DNA of 64,000 nucleotides from Linderina pennispora (GCF_002104995.1 NW_024468255.1:806001-870000); one strand, 5' to 3'. Shown: positions 37,423 to 48,438, counted from the first letter of the stretch. Numbers and translations: made by a program. Notes: generated by a model not told the origin, from the sequence alone.

Positions 37423-38813
37423 TACTATGAGAGAACTAGTATACTGAGTTTAATCTGTAGAGCGACACCTATTGTACAGACAGCCTTTTTCATGTTTGCT
37501 ATATGAAAGTTGCACAGTGATGTGATGAAGTATGGAATACGCTATATTTTGCTGTTTTGATTTCCAACTAAAACACCATACGACTAACCAAAATACAGTG
37601 GCAAGTGTTACCGAGCAAGCTCATCTACTATGCTAACAGAATAAACTAAGAGTACTACTGGAAACCGACGTAGGTACACCAAGTACATCCTTCACCGTTT
37701 AGCAGCTTGTAAACTAGCCTGGCAAACCCAGGCTCGGCTTATCTGCCTGTATACATGAGTCTGTAAAAAAAAGACTATCATGCTGTATTTTGGTGACCAC
37801 ATCTACTCTGGCATGCCTGACCCAACAACTCAGAATGGACTCGCAATAGACAGCCGCTCTCCTTGATAACTCAGAATATGCGATTCATGAGCGGGGCTGC
37901 TGGTAAGCCAAACAATAAGCCATCGATGGAGCAGCATGCAGATTCCTTACCAGCGCTTGTGTTCAACCCCAAGAAACCCGTGTTGCTGTATGAGAGTTTT
38001 GCATTGGACATCAACGACTAGCTGGAGATGTTTACTTATCCTGGTTACTCATTCTAGCATATCTCTTCGGGCCGATAACAATGCAACATACAAGCCAAAC
38101 ATTTGGCATGTAGAAAGCAGTACCATGATAATAAAGTGAGATGAGTGAGGATATCACCGGCAAAGTATATTGCATTCCAAACCAATAAAGAATCACAGGT
38201 TGTATTTAAGCAGGTTGACTAACTGTTTCAATAACACAACACTGGCATTAGATCACGTAGTTGAAACCCCAATTCCAAGCTACACTTTAGCGACTGGCGA
38301 TGAAGCAAGGGGCCGAATTTGGGGAACAGCACCAGCAGCAACTGTGGACAAAGCCATAGATCATAGGATCCAGGCGTCTCAGCAGAACTGTGCAGATACT
38401 ATATACTTGATTTCTTTGCGCTACGTTGAAGAACAGGCTATCAGCTCAACAGCGGCGTACTGGGAGGATGATTGCACTGGTTTGGCATGACTTGCTATTC
38501 TGCACAAGCGCTACGAGTACTGCTATTAATCTCATCAGAATGCTAATCCCGTGCGATCCCCACAATGGGGCACGGTTTATAATAATCAATAGTTGAATTC
38601 CAAATGCCCAACTATTTCCCTGGCTTGGTCGCCCAATTGCTAGTTTACACATACAACTTCACGAGAAAAAGTACGCACCAATTCGCACCGCTGTTGCAAT
38701 TGACTAGAGAGACAGGTTTTCTTGTTGAGACGGCAATTAACACTTGCACCTGCACCTGCACCTGCACTTGCACTGACAATCGCGCTTTGACGCGTCGGCT
38801 GGCAAACTGTAGG
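37423..38813. other. 1.4-kb intergenic region
   Basis: No gene recognised; AT-rich, with short unconvincing open frames. Near its right end (38743-38770) lies a hexanucleotide TGCACC/TGCACT repeat of about five units, just before the centrin gene. Confidence 0.5.
38743..38770. repeat. TGCACC hexanucleotide repeat
   Basis: About five units of TGCACC/TGCACT, ~45 bp before the centrin start codon. Confidence 0.8.
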
Positions 38814-39507
38814 ATGAACGGAATCAACTACTCTGGAACAACACAGCAGCGCTCAAGCGTGCAGTCTGTGCCCAAAATCAGCGACGACCAGCTGGCAGAG
38901 ATCCACGAGGCATTCTCGCTGTTTGACACCAACAAGGACGGGCTGATTGACTTTTTCGAGCTGAAGGTAAAGCCGTGGAGGCTGGTCACATCGTAGTGAT
39001 GGCTCGGATGAAGTGACTGTGAACATGTTGGCTGAGATACGGCTCGCTGCGGCCATCAACACTGTAGGTTGCAATGAGGGCGCTTGGGTTCAACCAGAAG
39101 AAGCAGGAGGTGCTGCAGATCCTTCAGGACCACGGAACAGACGAATCGTCAGGGAGCATTGACCGGGAGAGCTTTACGCGCGTAATGGCGGATATGATCT
39201 CTAGACGCGACCCGGTCGAGGAGTACCGGAAGGCATTCAAGCTTATTGACGAGAACAACAAGGGAAAGATCACTGTGAGCAACCTCGAGCGGATTGCGCG
39301 TGAGCTTGGCGAGACCATCTCGAAAGAGGAGATCCAGGCCATGGTCGATGAGTTTGACCTGGACCAGGACGGCGGCAGTAAGTGCACTATGGAATTACGT
39401 ATTATGCCAAAGGTATACGCACTTGCTAACCAAGTCCCCTGTGCTTTATGTGCACGCATGTAGTTAACGAGGATGAGTTTATCAAGATCATGACGAGTGG
39501 CCAATAG
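38814..39507 (+). CDS. CDC31: Centrin (CDC31-like), three exons
   Basis: Exons 38814-38966, 39068-39377 and 39464-39507 give 168 residues. Introns are GTAAAG...TGTAG and GTAAGT...TGTAG. Four EF hands: DTNKDGLIDFFE (intact loop), GTDESSGSIDRES (degenerate), DENNKGKITVSN (partly degenerate), and DLDQDGGINEDE (intact, spanning the last intron). SLFDTNKDGLID, MRALGF and EFIKIMTSG match centrin rather than calmodulin. Centrin acts at the spindle pole body or basal body and, through Sac3/Thp1, in mRNA export. The reading frame joins in phase only with these splice sites. Confidence 0.93.
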
Positions 39508-39683
39508 GTTTATTCTCCAGCGTGAGCAGCCGACGGCAATGCAAACTGCTTCACCGGTCCTCTCCCATTCCATTGTCGACACACTAGCTCCAATGTCTTT
39601 CGTATAAAAGGAAACATGTATTAAACGCCCTCATGGAAATGAAAAGGGATAAGGGATAGCTAACTGCGCGAGGCTTGCATCTT

Positions 39684-40841
39684 CTAAGCAAACAGGACGG
39701 ACGAGGCAGCGCTGGCGGCATACCTGAGGACAAAGTACGATGGTGTAATTATCGAGAGGAACTGGACCCACATGAATGCCATCTCCAGCAGCAGATTGTG
39801 CGCCTTTGCATCCTTCGTGTCATGCAGCACGGGCTTGTCTGCAGGTATGGCGTCGTCCTCGTCGTGATTGTGCGGGAAGCGTCCGAGCTCATAAAACTTG
39901 TCCATGCGCAGGTCCTTCTCGACGAACACCAGGTTCATCCACATTGCGAACCCCTCGTCGTCGGTGGGGATATCGGCAACTGCATACCGCTTAACGTGGA
40001 TGTGGACCTCGCGCGGATACACCCCCTTTCCGTACATGCTGACCAGCCCGTACTCGTCCTCTGGGATATCGCCCTTTTTGAGTCCCTCATAGCCGACGGT
40101 CAGATCGTATACGTACGAAATGTTGCCGCGCAGCTGCTCCAGGCAGAAATGGCTGCCGTGGGCGCGTGGCAGCAATGTGTTTGCGGGCTTGCGCAGCCCC
40201 ATCTTCTTTGCATACGCATTGGAGATCTCAATGCGGTTCTTGCACACAACAGTGCCCTCGGGGAAAATCAGCAGCCATGCTGGGTCGTCATGGGCGACAA
40301 TGCGCTGCATATGCTCGGTCAAGGTGAGCTGGTCCTCTGCCCACTTGCGCTTGAGAAAGATAAAGTCCAGGAACTGCATGCCCCAGCCAAAGATTGGGAC
40401 ATGCTTGAGCTCGCCCTTGAGAATAATCTTTATGAACCCGTCGCACTTTTCCATGTAGCTGAGGATCCAGATAATGATCCAGTCAAAGTATGTCTGGTGG
40501 TTACTGATGAGCATGCAGCCCTCGGTGGCCGTAAACCAGCTTCTGCCAGCAGTTATGCCGTTGGGCAGTAGGTCGCTATCTCCAGTGAGCACAAGTTTGG
40601 TGGGCGCCCAGAGTTCAGTGCTTGCAAGAAGAACTGTACAGAACCAGCGCTCGGCTTGCTGGTTGAACCTGCGGTCCAGCACTGGTGCGAGCTTCTTTAG
40701 CCAGGGACAGACCAGCAGCTGGCAGGTGTTTATCATAAATGCATGGCCGACAAAGAATACGAGAAAGAGACCCAGTCGAACGTAGTCGAACCCGCGCAGG
40801 GGCGAGCTGTTTGTCCGTCTTGTTGGCTGTGTTGACGACAT
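39684..40841 (-). CDS. Lysophospholipid acyltransferase (AGPAT/LCLAT1/CST26-like)
   Basis: 385 residues. An N-terminal membrane segment (~25-45) is followed by the PlsC motifs: NHQTYFDWIIIW (block I, NHx4D), FIKIILKGELKHVPIFGWGMQFLDFIFLKR (block II region), LLIFPEGTVVCKNR (block III, FPEGT) and a later VYDLTVGYEG (block IV region). C-terminal membrane helices close the protein (~360-380). This is the layout of the AGPAT4/5-LCLAT1 and yeast Cst26/Psi1 group, which acylate lysophospholipids such as lyso-PI or lysocardiolipin in ER or mitochondria-associated membranes. The exact substrate cannot be assigned. Divergent to TFB3. Confidence 0.85.
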   Translation of the reverse strand: MSSTQPTRRTNSSPLRGFDYVRLGLFLVFFVGHAFMINTCQLLVCPWLKKLAPVLDRRFNQQAERWFCTVLLASTELWAPTKLVLTGDSDLLPNGITAGRSWFTATEGCMLISNHQTYFDWIIIWILSYMEKCDGFIKIILKGELKHVPIFGWGMQFLDFIFLKRKWAEDQLTLTEHMQRIVAHDDPAWLLIFPEGTVVCKNRIEISNAYAKKMGLRKPANTLLPRAHGSHFCLEQLRGNISYVYDLTVGYEGLKKGDIPEDEYGLVSMYGKGVYPREVHIHVKRYAVADIPTDDEGFAMWMNLVFVEKDLRMDKFYELGRFPHNHDEDDAIPADKPVLHDTKDAKAHNLLLEMAFMWVQFLSIITPSYFVLRYAASAASSVLFA

Positions 40842-41153
40842 TCCTAGAGCACAAGAAATTCGAGAATAAATTGATAATAATATTATTTAACGCCTGTGGT
40901 GGGTGTCAAAGAGCAGAGATGGTGGTGGAAGCGCAAAGCCAAGGAACTCAGGCAGAGGCGGAAAAACGGGCATAGATGTGGGTGTGACCTCTGTCGTCAG
41001 GCTGCGTGATTTCGTTACAAATTCTTGCGGCCATGTGATTTTACCATAAAGGCCGATCCCCACGACTGCATCGATTTGAACCTGATATGCATGGGCCGCC
41101 TTCGAAAAGATGAGCTTTCTAGTCAACATCCACAGCCTCTGTCTTTTCTGAGC
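40842..41153. promoter_or_regulatory. Divergent promoter, acyltransferase / TFB3
   Basis: 312 bp between head-to-head start codons. An in-frame ATG at 41025 could extend TFB3, but that sequence does not look like the family N-terminus. No other gene. Confidence 0.45.
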
Positions 41154-42119
41154 ATGAGTATTCTGCCGTCAGCGAGGAAGCAGGATATCCCGCCGTACCA
41201 GGGCGACGACGACGTATGCCCTGTGTGCAAGAGCGACCGCTACCTGAATCACAACATGAAGCTTCTGGTCACACCCTGCTACCACAAAATGTGCGAGACG
41301 TGTGTCGAGCGTCTCTTTAGCATGGGGCCAGCACCGTGCCCGGTGTGCCACCAGATTCTGCGCCAGAGCAGCTTCTACGAGCAAATCTTTGAGGACCTGA
41401 CGGTGGAAAAGGAGGTGCGGATTCGCAAGCGCATCGCCATGACGTTCAACAAGCGGCAGGAGGACTTCAAAACACTCAACGCCTTCAACGACTATCTGGA
41501 GATGGTCGAAGATATCACCTTCAATCTGTTAAACGACGTCGATGTGCAGGAGACCGAGGAAAAGATTGGCCGATACAAGCGCGAGAACCGCGACCTGATC
41601 TACAAGAACATCTCGAAACAGCAGCGCGAAGAGAAGCTGCAGCATCTGATTTCCGAGCAGGAGCGCACCAAGCGGCTGCAGCAGCGCGAGGAGTACCGGC
41701 GCCAGCTGATGGACGAGGAGCGCGAGAAGAAAATGGCCAAAGATAGTGTTATTGATGCACTGGCGTCGTCGGACAAAGATGCCAAGGAGATTGTGCAGAC
41801 CAAGATGGTGCAGCTGAAGCGCTCGTCGCTGAGGCACAGGGATGCCTCAAAGAGATCCAAGTTTGACGTATCTGCCCTGCTGGGCGACCTGGATGAGAAC
41901 TCGGATGAGGAAAACTCAGGCGATGAGGACATGGAGGGCACCTTTGATCCCACAGAATCGCCCTATGCACCGATCCACATCAGCATGAAGCAGACGTACA
42001 TTGACCCGAACCCGGCGTTCCGGCACCCGGCGCTGACAGCAGCCGGGATGAGCCGCGAAATCCACCAGAGATATTTGCTGGAAGGCGCTATGTCGGGGCT
42101 GTTTGCGCCGCCGCTTTGA
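41154..42119 (+). CDS. TFB3: TFIIH/CAK assembly factor TFB3 (MAT1)
   Basis: 321 residues from the ATG at 41154. The RING finger (CPVCKSDRY, TPCYHKMCETCVERLF, CPVCHQILR) is followed by the conserved MAT1 helices: FEDLTVEKEVRIRKRI, FNKRQEDFKTLNAFNDYLEMVEDI, FNLLNDVDVQETEEKI and YKRENRDLI. Then comes a charged coiled coil and an acidic/hydrophobic end that should contact the CDK7/cyclin H equivalents. MAT1/TFB3 bridges the CDK-activating kinase to core TFIIH for transcription and nucleotide excision repair. Length fits the family (309 human, 321 yeast). Confidence 0.97.
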   Translation: MSILPSARKQDIPPYQGDDDVCPVCKSDRYLNHNMKLLVTPCYHKMCETCVERLFSMGPAPCPVCHQILRQSSFYEQIFEDLTVEKEVRIRKRIAMTFNKRQEDFKTLNAFNDYLEMVEDITFNLLNDVDVQETEEKIGRYKRENRDLIYKNISKQQREEKLQHLISEQERTKRLQQREEYRRQLMDEEREKKMAKDSVIDALASSDKDAKEIVQTKMVQLKRSSLRHRDASKRSKFDVSALLGDLDENSDEENSGDEDMEGTFDPTESPYAPIHISMKQTYIDPNPAFRHPALTAAGMSREIHQRYLLEGAMSGLFAPPL

Positions 42120-42152
42120 CATGGTTAGCATGGCTAGAAAATAAATTCATTT

Positions 42153-43472
42153 CTACTCTTCACTGGAACTGTCGTCCGCCTCTGAATCGCTGCCCTTCTC
42201 CCACTCGGCCAGCGTCTCGTCATCGACATAGTCGTAGCGCCAGATGAAGCCGCCCTCGCCAGCATAGAGCACACTGCGGCAGTCGCGCGAAAACGCACAG
42301 CATGTTACGGGCTTCACTGACCGCTTGTGCGTCAGATGGCGCAGCAGCTTGCCGGTCTCGATGCTGTAGATGTAGACTGCACCACGGCTATTACCGACAC
42401 ACAGGTAGCTGTCGTCGTAGCTGACGTCAAACCTTGATACCATGATTCCGTGGCTGCGCACATTAATTGAGCGAATGGGCTCCTTCGTGTCCAGATTCCA
42501 GTACTCGATGCGGCCAGCCGTGCTTTTGCTCAGGACGTGACCCTGGGCGAATCGGATGCAGTCAATGGCTGTTCCCTGGTACTTCTTTGCCGATAGACAC
42601 TTTATACTGTCGCTGGCCTGGAATACGAGTGGGTCACCGCTGTGGTCTGTGAGTGACTGGACTGGGACTGGCCATTGGCGGATCTCGCCTTGTGAGGAAC
42701 CTGTCAGCAGCGATTTGCCGTCGGGATGGAACCGGACCGCTGTCGCGTCGGTCTCATAGCGGCACAGACATTCGCCTGTCTGAACCGACCAAATCCGCAC
42801 CGTTCGGTCCTTGCCTGCTGACACCAGCAGCCTCTGGTTTGTAGGATGCATCTGCAGATCAATAACTGCCCCTGTATGTCCACGCAGCACCCGGATCTCT
42901 CGCGACCAGCCCAGGCTGATGATATGCACCAGCTTATCCTCTCCGCCCATGGCCAGCAGCGCATCGTCGGGGGTGTGCACCCAGCAGCACGTATGTAACG
43001 GCAGCGCCGACTCCTCAGGCAGCTGGTAGTGCGACATGATGTCCAAGTGGTCACCCTGATTCTCGTTGTCGTAGATGTTTGCCTGGGTGGCACCAACTGT
43101 GCCCAGCAGATTGCTGTTGTCGTTGTTCTCGCGCAGCACAGCCCCGCGCTTGTCAAACTTGCGCTCGTAGTGCGACAGCCCCCCAAGGCCGTGGCCCTTG
43201 TGGTGGCCATCACACTCCATTGCGTCCAGGGGCGTAAGGTCATTGGGCCGGTAGAAGTACAGCGCTAGCTGGGCGATGGTGCTGCTGTGGTTCTCGCGCA
43301 CGATCCGTCGCAGGCGCAGGTTATGAAAGATGTGCTCCTGTGTCAGCGGCTTCTGCTCGGGCTCTTCGCTCTTCGGCCCGTCGATGCGGATCTTCTTGGC
43401 CGGGCCGTGCAGCTCCTCGCTGCCGACTGCATCAATACCTGCGGCTGTGGCGGCTGCTGCTTCGGGCGACAT
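42153..43472 (-). CDS. EED/ESC-like WD40 protein (possible PRC2 subunit)
   Basis: 439 residues: a basic N-terminal segment (AKKIRIDGPKSEEPEQK), then about seven WD40 repeats. The repeats have the EED layout: an early HTCCWVHTPDDALLAMGGED blade, RGHTGAVIDLQMHPTNQRLLVSAGKDRTVRIWSV, a long central insert, DDSYLCVGNSRGAVYIYSIETGKLL, and the terminal TCCAFSRDCRSVLYAGEGGFIWRYD. The last resembles the FSRD-x(n)-IWRWD end of EED. Length is close to EED (441). EED reads H3K27me3 in Polycomb complex 2. LRWD1-like or other WD40 proteins are alternatives, and the aromatic-cage residues were not checked. Head to head with MetH. Confidence 0.6.
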   Translation of the reverse strand: MSPEAAAATAAGIDAVGSEELHGPAKKIRIDGPKSEEPEQKPLTQEHIFHNLRLRRIVRENHSSTIAQLALYFYRPNDLTPLDAMECDGHHKGHGLGGLSHYERKFDKRGAVLRENNDNSNLLGTVGATQANIYDNENQGDHLDIMSHYQLPEESALPLHTCCWVHTPDDALLAMGGEDKLVHIISLGWSREIRVLRGHTGAVIDLQMHPTNQRLLVSAGKDRTVRIWSVQTGECLCRYETDATAVRFHPDGKSLLTGSSQGEIRQWPVPVQSLTDHSGDPLVFQASDSIKCLSAKKYQGTAIDCIRFAQGHVLSKSTAGRIEYWNLDTKEPIRSINVRSHGIMVSRFDVSYDDSYLCVGNSRGAVYIYSIETGKLLRHLTHKRSVKPVTCCAFSRDCRSVLYAGEGGFIWRYDYVDDETLAEWEKGSDSEADDSSSEE

Positions 43473-43777
43473 GTTTACAACTAGACTGAGGGCAATGCGA
43501 ATTGAGAGTCAGGTTTCGCACCAGAGCCAGCATGAGCCCAGTTTTTCACGCGTTGCCGCTTCGCGTTCCTGGATTAGGATGTGTGATCAACCAATCAAGC
43601 ACATCCGCTGGTGATTGGTGGCCCAGCATCCGGGCTCAAAATCACAGTTAGCATGCAGCGCCACGCCTCGTTCAAGTTCACTCACAAAATCCAAAACTTT
43701 TTAGTCTTCCACTATTCAGTCATCTTTTTTCTATCCCTTACTATTTTATCCAACCTAAAAACCCCACTTTTCAAGCC
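43473..43777. promoter_or_regulatory. Divergent promoter, EED-like / MetH
   Basis: 305 bp between head-to-head starts; AT-rich next to the MetH ATG. No gene inside. Confidence 0.45.
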
Positions 43778-46700
43778 ATGGCTCCTATTTCAACCATTCC
43801 TGCGGGCTTTGACAGCCGGCGTGCTGCCACCGAGTACATCGAGAGCGAGATTAAGAAGCGCATCATGTTTCTCGACGGTAAGACCCGTGCCCTACACACG
43901 CAAACTCCGACGTGCCATAGAGCCCCAGCACTAACAAACTCTTCTAACAATAGGTGCAATGGGCACACAGATCCAGGACCTCCGTCTGTCCGAGGAGGAC
44001 TTCCGCGCTGAGCGGTTCAAGGACCACGCGCATGACCTGAAGGGCAACAACGACCTGCTTGTCCTGACACAGTCCAAGGCGATCTACGGCATCCACCGCA
44101 ACTACCTTCTGGCAGGGGCCGACTTCATCGAGACGAACACGTTCTCCGGCACCACCATTGCGCAAGCCGACTATGGAATGGAGCATGTAGTGTACGAGCT
44201 CAACAAGGTTGCGGCAGAGATTGCGCGCCAGGCCTGTGCTGATATGCTGAAGGAGACCCCCGATCGCCCGCGGTTCGTATGCGGCGCCATTGGCCCGACC
44301 AACCGCACGTGCTCGATCTCGCCGTCAGTGGAGAACCCCAGCTACCGCAACGTTACGTTTGACCAGCTCGTCGAGGCATACACGGAGCAGATCCGCGGCC
44401 TGCTGGACGGCGGCTCGGACGTGATCCTGGTGGAGACCATTTTCGATACGCTCAATGCAAAGGCAGCGCTGTTTGCAGTGGACACCCTGTTCGAAGACGG
44501 CATCTATGAGCGCGTGCCAGTGTTCATTTCGGGCACTATTGTCGACCAGTCGGGCCGCACACTGTCCGGGCAGACCGGCGAGGCATTCATCACCAGTGTC
44601 TCCCACGCCGAGCCGCTGGCAATAGGCCTTAACTGTGCGCTGGGGGCCAACCAGATGCGGCCGTTCATCCAGGCCATTTCCAACTTTACCTCGTCCAACG
44701 TCATCTGCTACCCGAACGCAGGCCTGCCCAACACTTTTGGCGAGTACGATGAGTCGCCCGAGACCATGGCCGAAAACGTCAGCGTGTTTGCGCGCGAGGG
44801 CCTGGTCAACATTCTCGGCGGTTGCTGCGGCACCACGCCAGCCCATATCAAGGCCATCTACGAGGCGTGCAAGGACTTCAAACCCCGTGTGGCCCCCGCC
44901 GACATCCGCAAGAGCAAAATGATTCTCAGCGGCCTCGAGCCCCTGATTTACGACGAGAACAGCAACTTCCTGAACGTCGGTGAGCGCTGCAACGTCGCTG
45001 GCTCGCGCAAGTTTGCGCGGCACATCATCAACGATGAGTACGAGGAGGCACTGGCTATTGCGCGTGCGCAGGTCGAGAACGGTGGCCAGGTGATTGACGT
45101 CAACATGGATGAGGGCATGCTGGACGGCGTTGCAGCCATGACCAAGTTCCTGAACCTGATTTCGACTGAGCCCGATGTGGCCAAGGTGCCGCTGATGGTC
45201 GACTCGTCCAACTTTGCTGTGGTCGAGGCTGGCCTCAAGTGTGCCCAGGGCAAGTGCATTGTCAACAGTATCAGCTTGAAGGAAGGCGTCGACGATTTCC
45301 TGAAGAAGGCACGTCTGATCAAGCGCTATGGTGCTGCTGTGGTCGTCATGGCGTTTGACGAAGAGGGCCAGGCCGTCACCCGTGAACACAAGTTTGCTGT
45401 CTGCGAGCGCTCATACCGGCTGCTGGTCGACAAGGTTGGCTTCAATCCGCAGGACATCATCTTCGACCCGAACATCCTGACCATCTGTACCGGTATGGAG
45501 GAGCACAACAACTACGGTGTCGAGTTCATCGCGGCCACCAACGACATCCACACCAGGCTCCCTGGTGCCAAGATCTCTGGAGGTGTCTCCAACCTGTCGT
45601 TCTCGTTCCGTGGCAAGGAGACCATCCGGCAAGCTATGCACTCGGTGTTCCTGTACCATGCCATCAAGGCCGGTATGGACATGGGCATTGTCAACCCTGG
45701 CTTCCTGACCATCTACGACGAGATCCCCAAGGACCTGCTGGAGATTTGTGAGAATGCTCTGTGGAACCGCGACCCGGAGTCCACCGAGAAGCTGCTAGAG
45801 TACGCCCAGACCCACGGCAAGGATGCCACCGCCAAGACCGACCTGGAGGAGTGGCGTCAGCTGCCCGTGCGCGACCGCCTGAAGCACGCCTTGGTCAAGG
45901 GCATCACCAAGTATGTTGTGGAAGATACTGAGGAGGCGCGCCTGGACAAGGATAGCTACCCGCGTCCGCTCAATGTCATCGAGGGCCCGCTTATGGACGG
46001 CATGAGCGTTGTCGGCGATCTTTTTGGTGCTGGCAAGATGTTCCTGCCGCAGGTTATCAAGTCTGCGCGTGTGATGAAGAAGGCAGTTGCTCACCTCATT
46101 CCATTCATGGAGGAGGAGCGTCTGGCCCGACTGAAGGAGTCTGGGCTCGACGACGCAGCCAATGACGACGACATCTACAACGGCACAGTGGTTCTGGCTA
46201 CCGTCAAGGGAGACGTGCATGATATTGGCAAGAACATCGTCGGCGTCGTGCTTGGCTGCAACAATTACAAGGTCATTGATCTGGGCGTCATGACTCCCTG
46301 CGAGACCATCATCCAGACCGTTATCAAGGAGAAGGCTGATGTTGTCGGACTGTCTGGCCTTATCACACCGTCCCTGGACGAGATGATCCATGTGGCTAAG
46401 GAGATGGAGCGCGCGGGACTCAAGACCCCGCTGCTGATCGGTGGCGCAACCACGTCCAAGACCCACACAGCTGTCAAGATCTCGCCGCGCTACAAGGAGC
46501 CCGTGGTCCATGTGCTCGACGCCTCCCGCACTGTGGTCGTCGTGTCGAACCTGCTTGACGCAGAGCTGCGCGAGGATTTCGCTGCCGACATCAACGACGA
46601 ATATGAGGAGGTGCGCGATGACCACTACGACTCGCTCAAGGACCGCCGCTACTTGAGCCTGGTAGAGGCGCGTAACAAGGCCTTGAAGATTGACTGGCAT

Positions 46701-47657
46701 ACGTCCGAGAACCAGCCGCCCAAGCCCAACATGGTTGGTACCAAGGTGTACGAGGACTACGACCTGAGCCAAGTCCTGCCGTACATTGACTGGAATCCGT
46801 TCTTCCAGGTCTGGCAGCTGCGCGGCAAGTATCCGAACCGCGGCTACCCGAAGCTCTTCAACGATGCCACTGTTGGCGAGGAGGCCCGCCGCTTATTCGA
46901 CGAGGCCCAAGTGATGCTCAAGGATCTTCTTGATAACCGCCGCATTCGCGCTTCAGCCACTGTCAGTATTCTGCCGGCCAACGCGCGCGGCGACGATATC
47001 GTTGTTTACTCTGACGAGTCGCGTACCAATGTGGCTGGCACGTACTACGGCTTGCGCCAGCAGGCCGAGAAGGACAAGGAGAGCTCGGACCCGTACATGT
47101 GTCTGTCTGACTTCATCGCGCCCGAGACCACCGGAATCCCCGACTACATTGGCAGCATTGCCGCGTCGGCCGGTTTTGGTGTCGACGAGCTGGCCGCCAA
47201 GTACGAAGCTGAGCAGGACGACTACTCGGCAATCATGGTCAAGGCGCTGGCTGACCGTCTGGCTGAGGCCATGACCGAGAAGCTGCACCAGGACATGCGT
47301 CGCGAGCTGTGGGGCTTTGCGCCGAATGAGTCTCTTGACACCCAGGACCTGCTGAGCATCAAGTACCAGGGAATCCGCCCAGCTCCTGGATACCCGAGCC
47401 AGCCGGATCATCTGGAGAAGCGCACCATGTGGGAGCTCGGCAATATCGAGAAGACTACCGGTATTGAGCTGACCGAGAGCCTGATGATGCATCCCGGTGC
47501 GTCGGTGTGCTCGCTGGTGTTTGCTCATCCCAAGTCGTCGTACTTTGCTGTGGGCAAGATCACCAAGGAGCAGGTCGATGAATACGCTGCCCGCAAGAAC
47601 ATCACAGTCGAGGACGTCGAGACGTGGCTACGCCCGATCCTGTCGTACGATCTTTAA
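43778..47657 (+). CDS. metH: Cobalamin-dependent methionine synthase (MetH)
   Basis: Exons 43778-43877 and 43954-47657 (intron GTAAGA...AATAG, 76 nt) give 1267 residues, close to bacterial MetH (1227). Domains in order: homocysteine-binding with the zinc cysteines Cys261 (GLNCALG) and Cys324/325 (GGCCGTT); methyl-tetrahydrofolate-binding ([27 protein letters not shown]); cobalamin-binding with DVHDIGKN (His789 is the B12 ligand), [13 protein letters not shown] and [14 protein letters not shown]; and the C-terminal AdoMet-dependent reactivation domain ([34 protein letters not shown]). It methylates homocysteine using methyl-THF by way of methyl-B12. All domains are present and all key residues seen, so it should be functional and the organism should use B12. 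Most Dikarya have only the B12-independent enzyme. Confidence 0.98.
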
Positions 47658-48075
47658 AATGCTTTAGATACACTTTGCCAATTGGATGAGAGTTTTGCCT
47701 AGTGCCTGAGCATCCTGTATATGCTGGCAGAAAACATCAGTGTTCAAATTTAGCCCACTGCTCTTTCTGCGTTTGACCAGTATGGCCAATACATATTTCT
47801 GTCACCGCTAAGTATTTTTAGTTGCATACTTAGCAATTGTGCCTTTTTGTCTTGACAACTGTCTCTTTTTGCAGTTCTCTATAAATAGTAGGCACACAAT
47901 CAATCTAATTACTCCCGCTGTATGATACAACCTTTCTATCTATTACGTCCAAACAAGCTCAATTGGTTGGCCAGTGCGCCACGGTGGTGGCAGTATAAAA
48001 TGCATCGCTAGACCCATTCCACTGCCCATTTCTCCTCTGCACACCCAGTTTTTGCTCTACCTCTCCTGACTTGAA
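47658..48075. other. Intergenic region with TATA and CCAAT
   Basis: Holds the promoter of the small secreted gene at 48076: a reverse CCAAT box (ATTGG, 47962-47966) and TATAAAA at 47994-48000, ~76 bp before the ATG. No other gene. Confidence 0.55.
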
Positions 48076-48438
48076 ATGAAACTCTCCTTTGCCACTACCT
48101 TCCTCGCCGCCGCCACTGTGCTTGCTGCTCCGTCCCCAAACGACTACGACAAGCGAGCTGTGGTTGTCAATATTGCTAGTCTTCAGCAGGCTGCCAATAA
48201 TTACCAAACCTATGTGAACCAGCTCAACAACATCCTATCCCAGATGCAAGACACACAAAACAACATTCTGAGCAGTTTTCAAGGCAGCGCACGGGCCTCT
48301 CTGAACAGTGCTCAATCGGATGCCACTAACAAGATCCACGGGGCTATCGGGGATATCTCGAAGATCGTGTCCGGAATCAACGGTGCCATATCCTCGTACC
48401 AGGGTGCTGATGGCCACGCTGCTGGTCAATGGAACTAA
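48076..48438 (+). CDS. Secreted WXG100-like helical-hairpin protein
   Basis: 120 residues: signal peptide (1-18), a short propeptide and a Lys-Arg site (26-27) for kexin, then a 93-residue mature part without cysteines. Two amphipathic helices (about 32-64 and 72-107) are joined by a turn containing FQG (68-70). After helix two comes Y-Q-G-A-D (108-112), which fits Y-x-x-x-D/E, and then a short Gly/Ala end. Size (~95), central aromatic-x-Gly turn and terminal YxxxD are the hallmarks of bacterial WXG100 (ESAT-6-like) proteins, which are otherwise exported by type VII secretion without a signal peptide. The fungal secretion signal suggests the export route has been replaced. The resemblance is by pattern only, and convergence is possible. 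A good TATA box precedes it. Confidence 0.7.
   Translation: MKLSFATTFLAAATVLAAPSPNDYDKRAVVVNIASLQQAANNYQTYVNQLNNILSQMQDTQNNILSSFQGSARASLNSAQSDATNKIHGAIGDISKIVSGINGAISSYQGADGHAAGQWN

Noticed and set aside
38170-38490. 106-codon open frame upstream of centrin
   Set aside because: No domain, signal peptide or membrane segment; composition like the surrounding AT-rich DNA.
44325-47528. Long minus-strand open frames inside MetH
   Set aside because: Antisense shadows of a strongly supported coding sequence.
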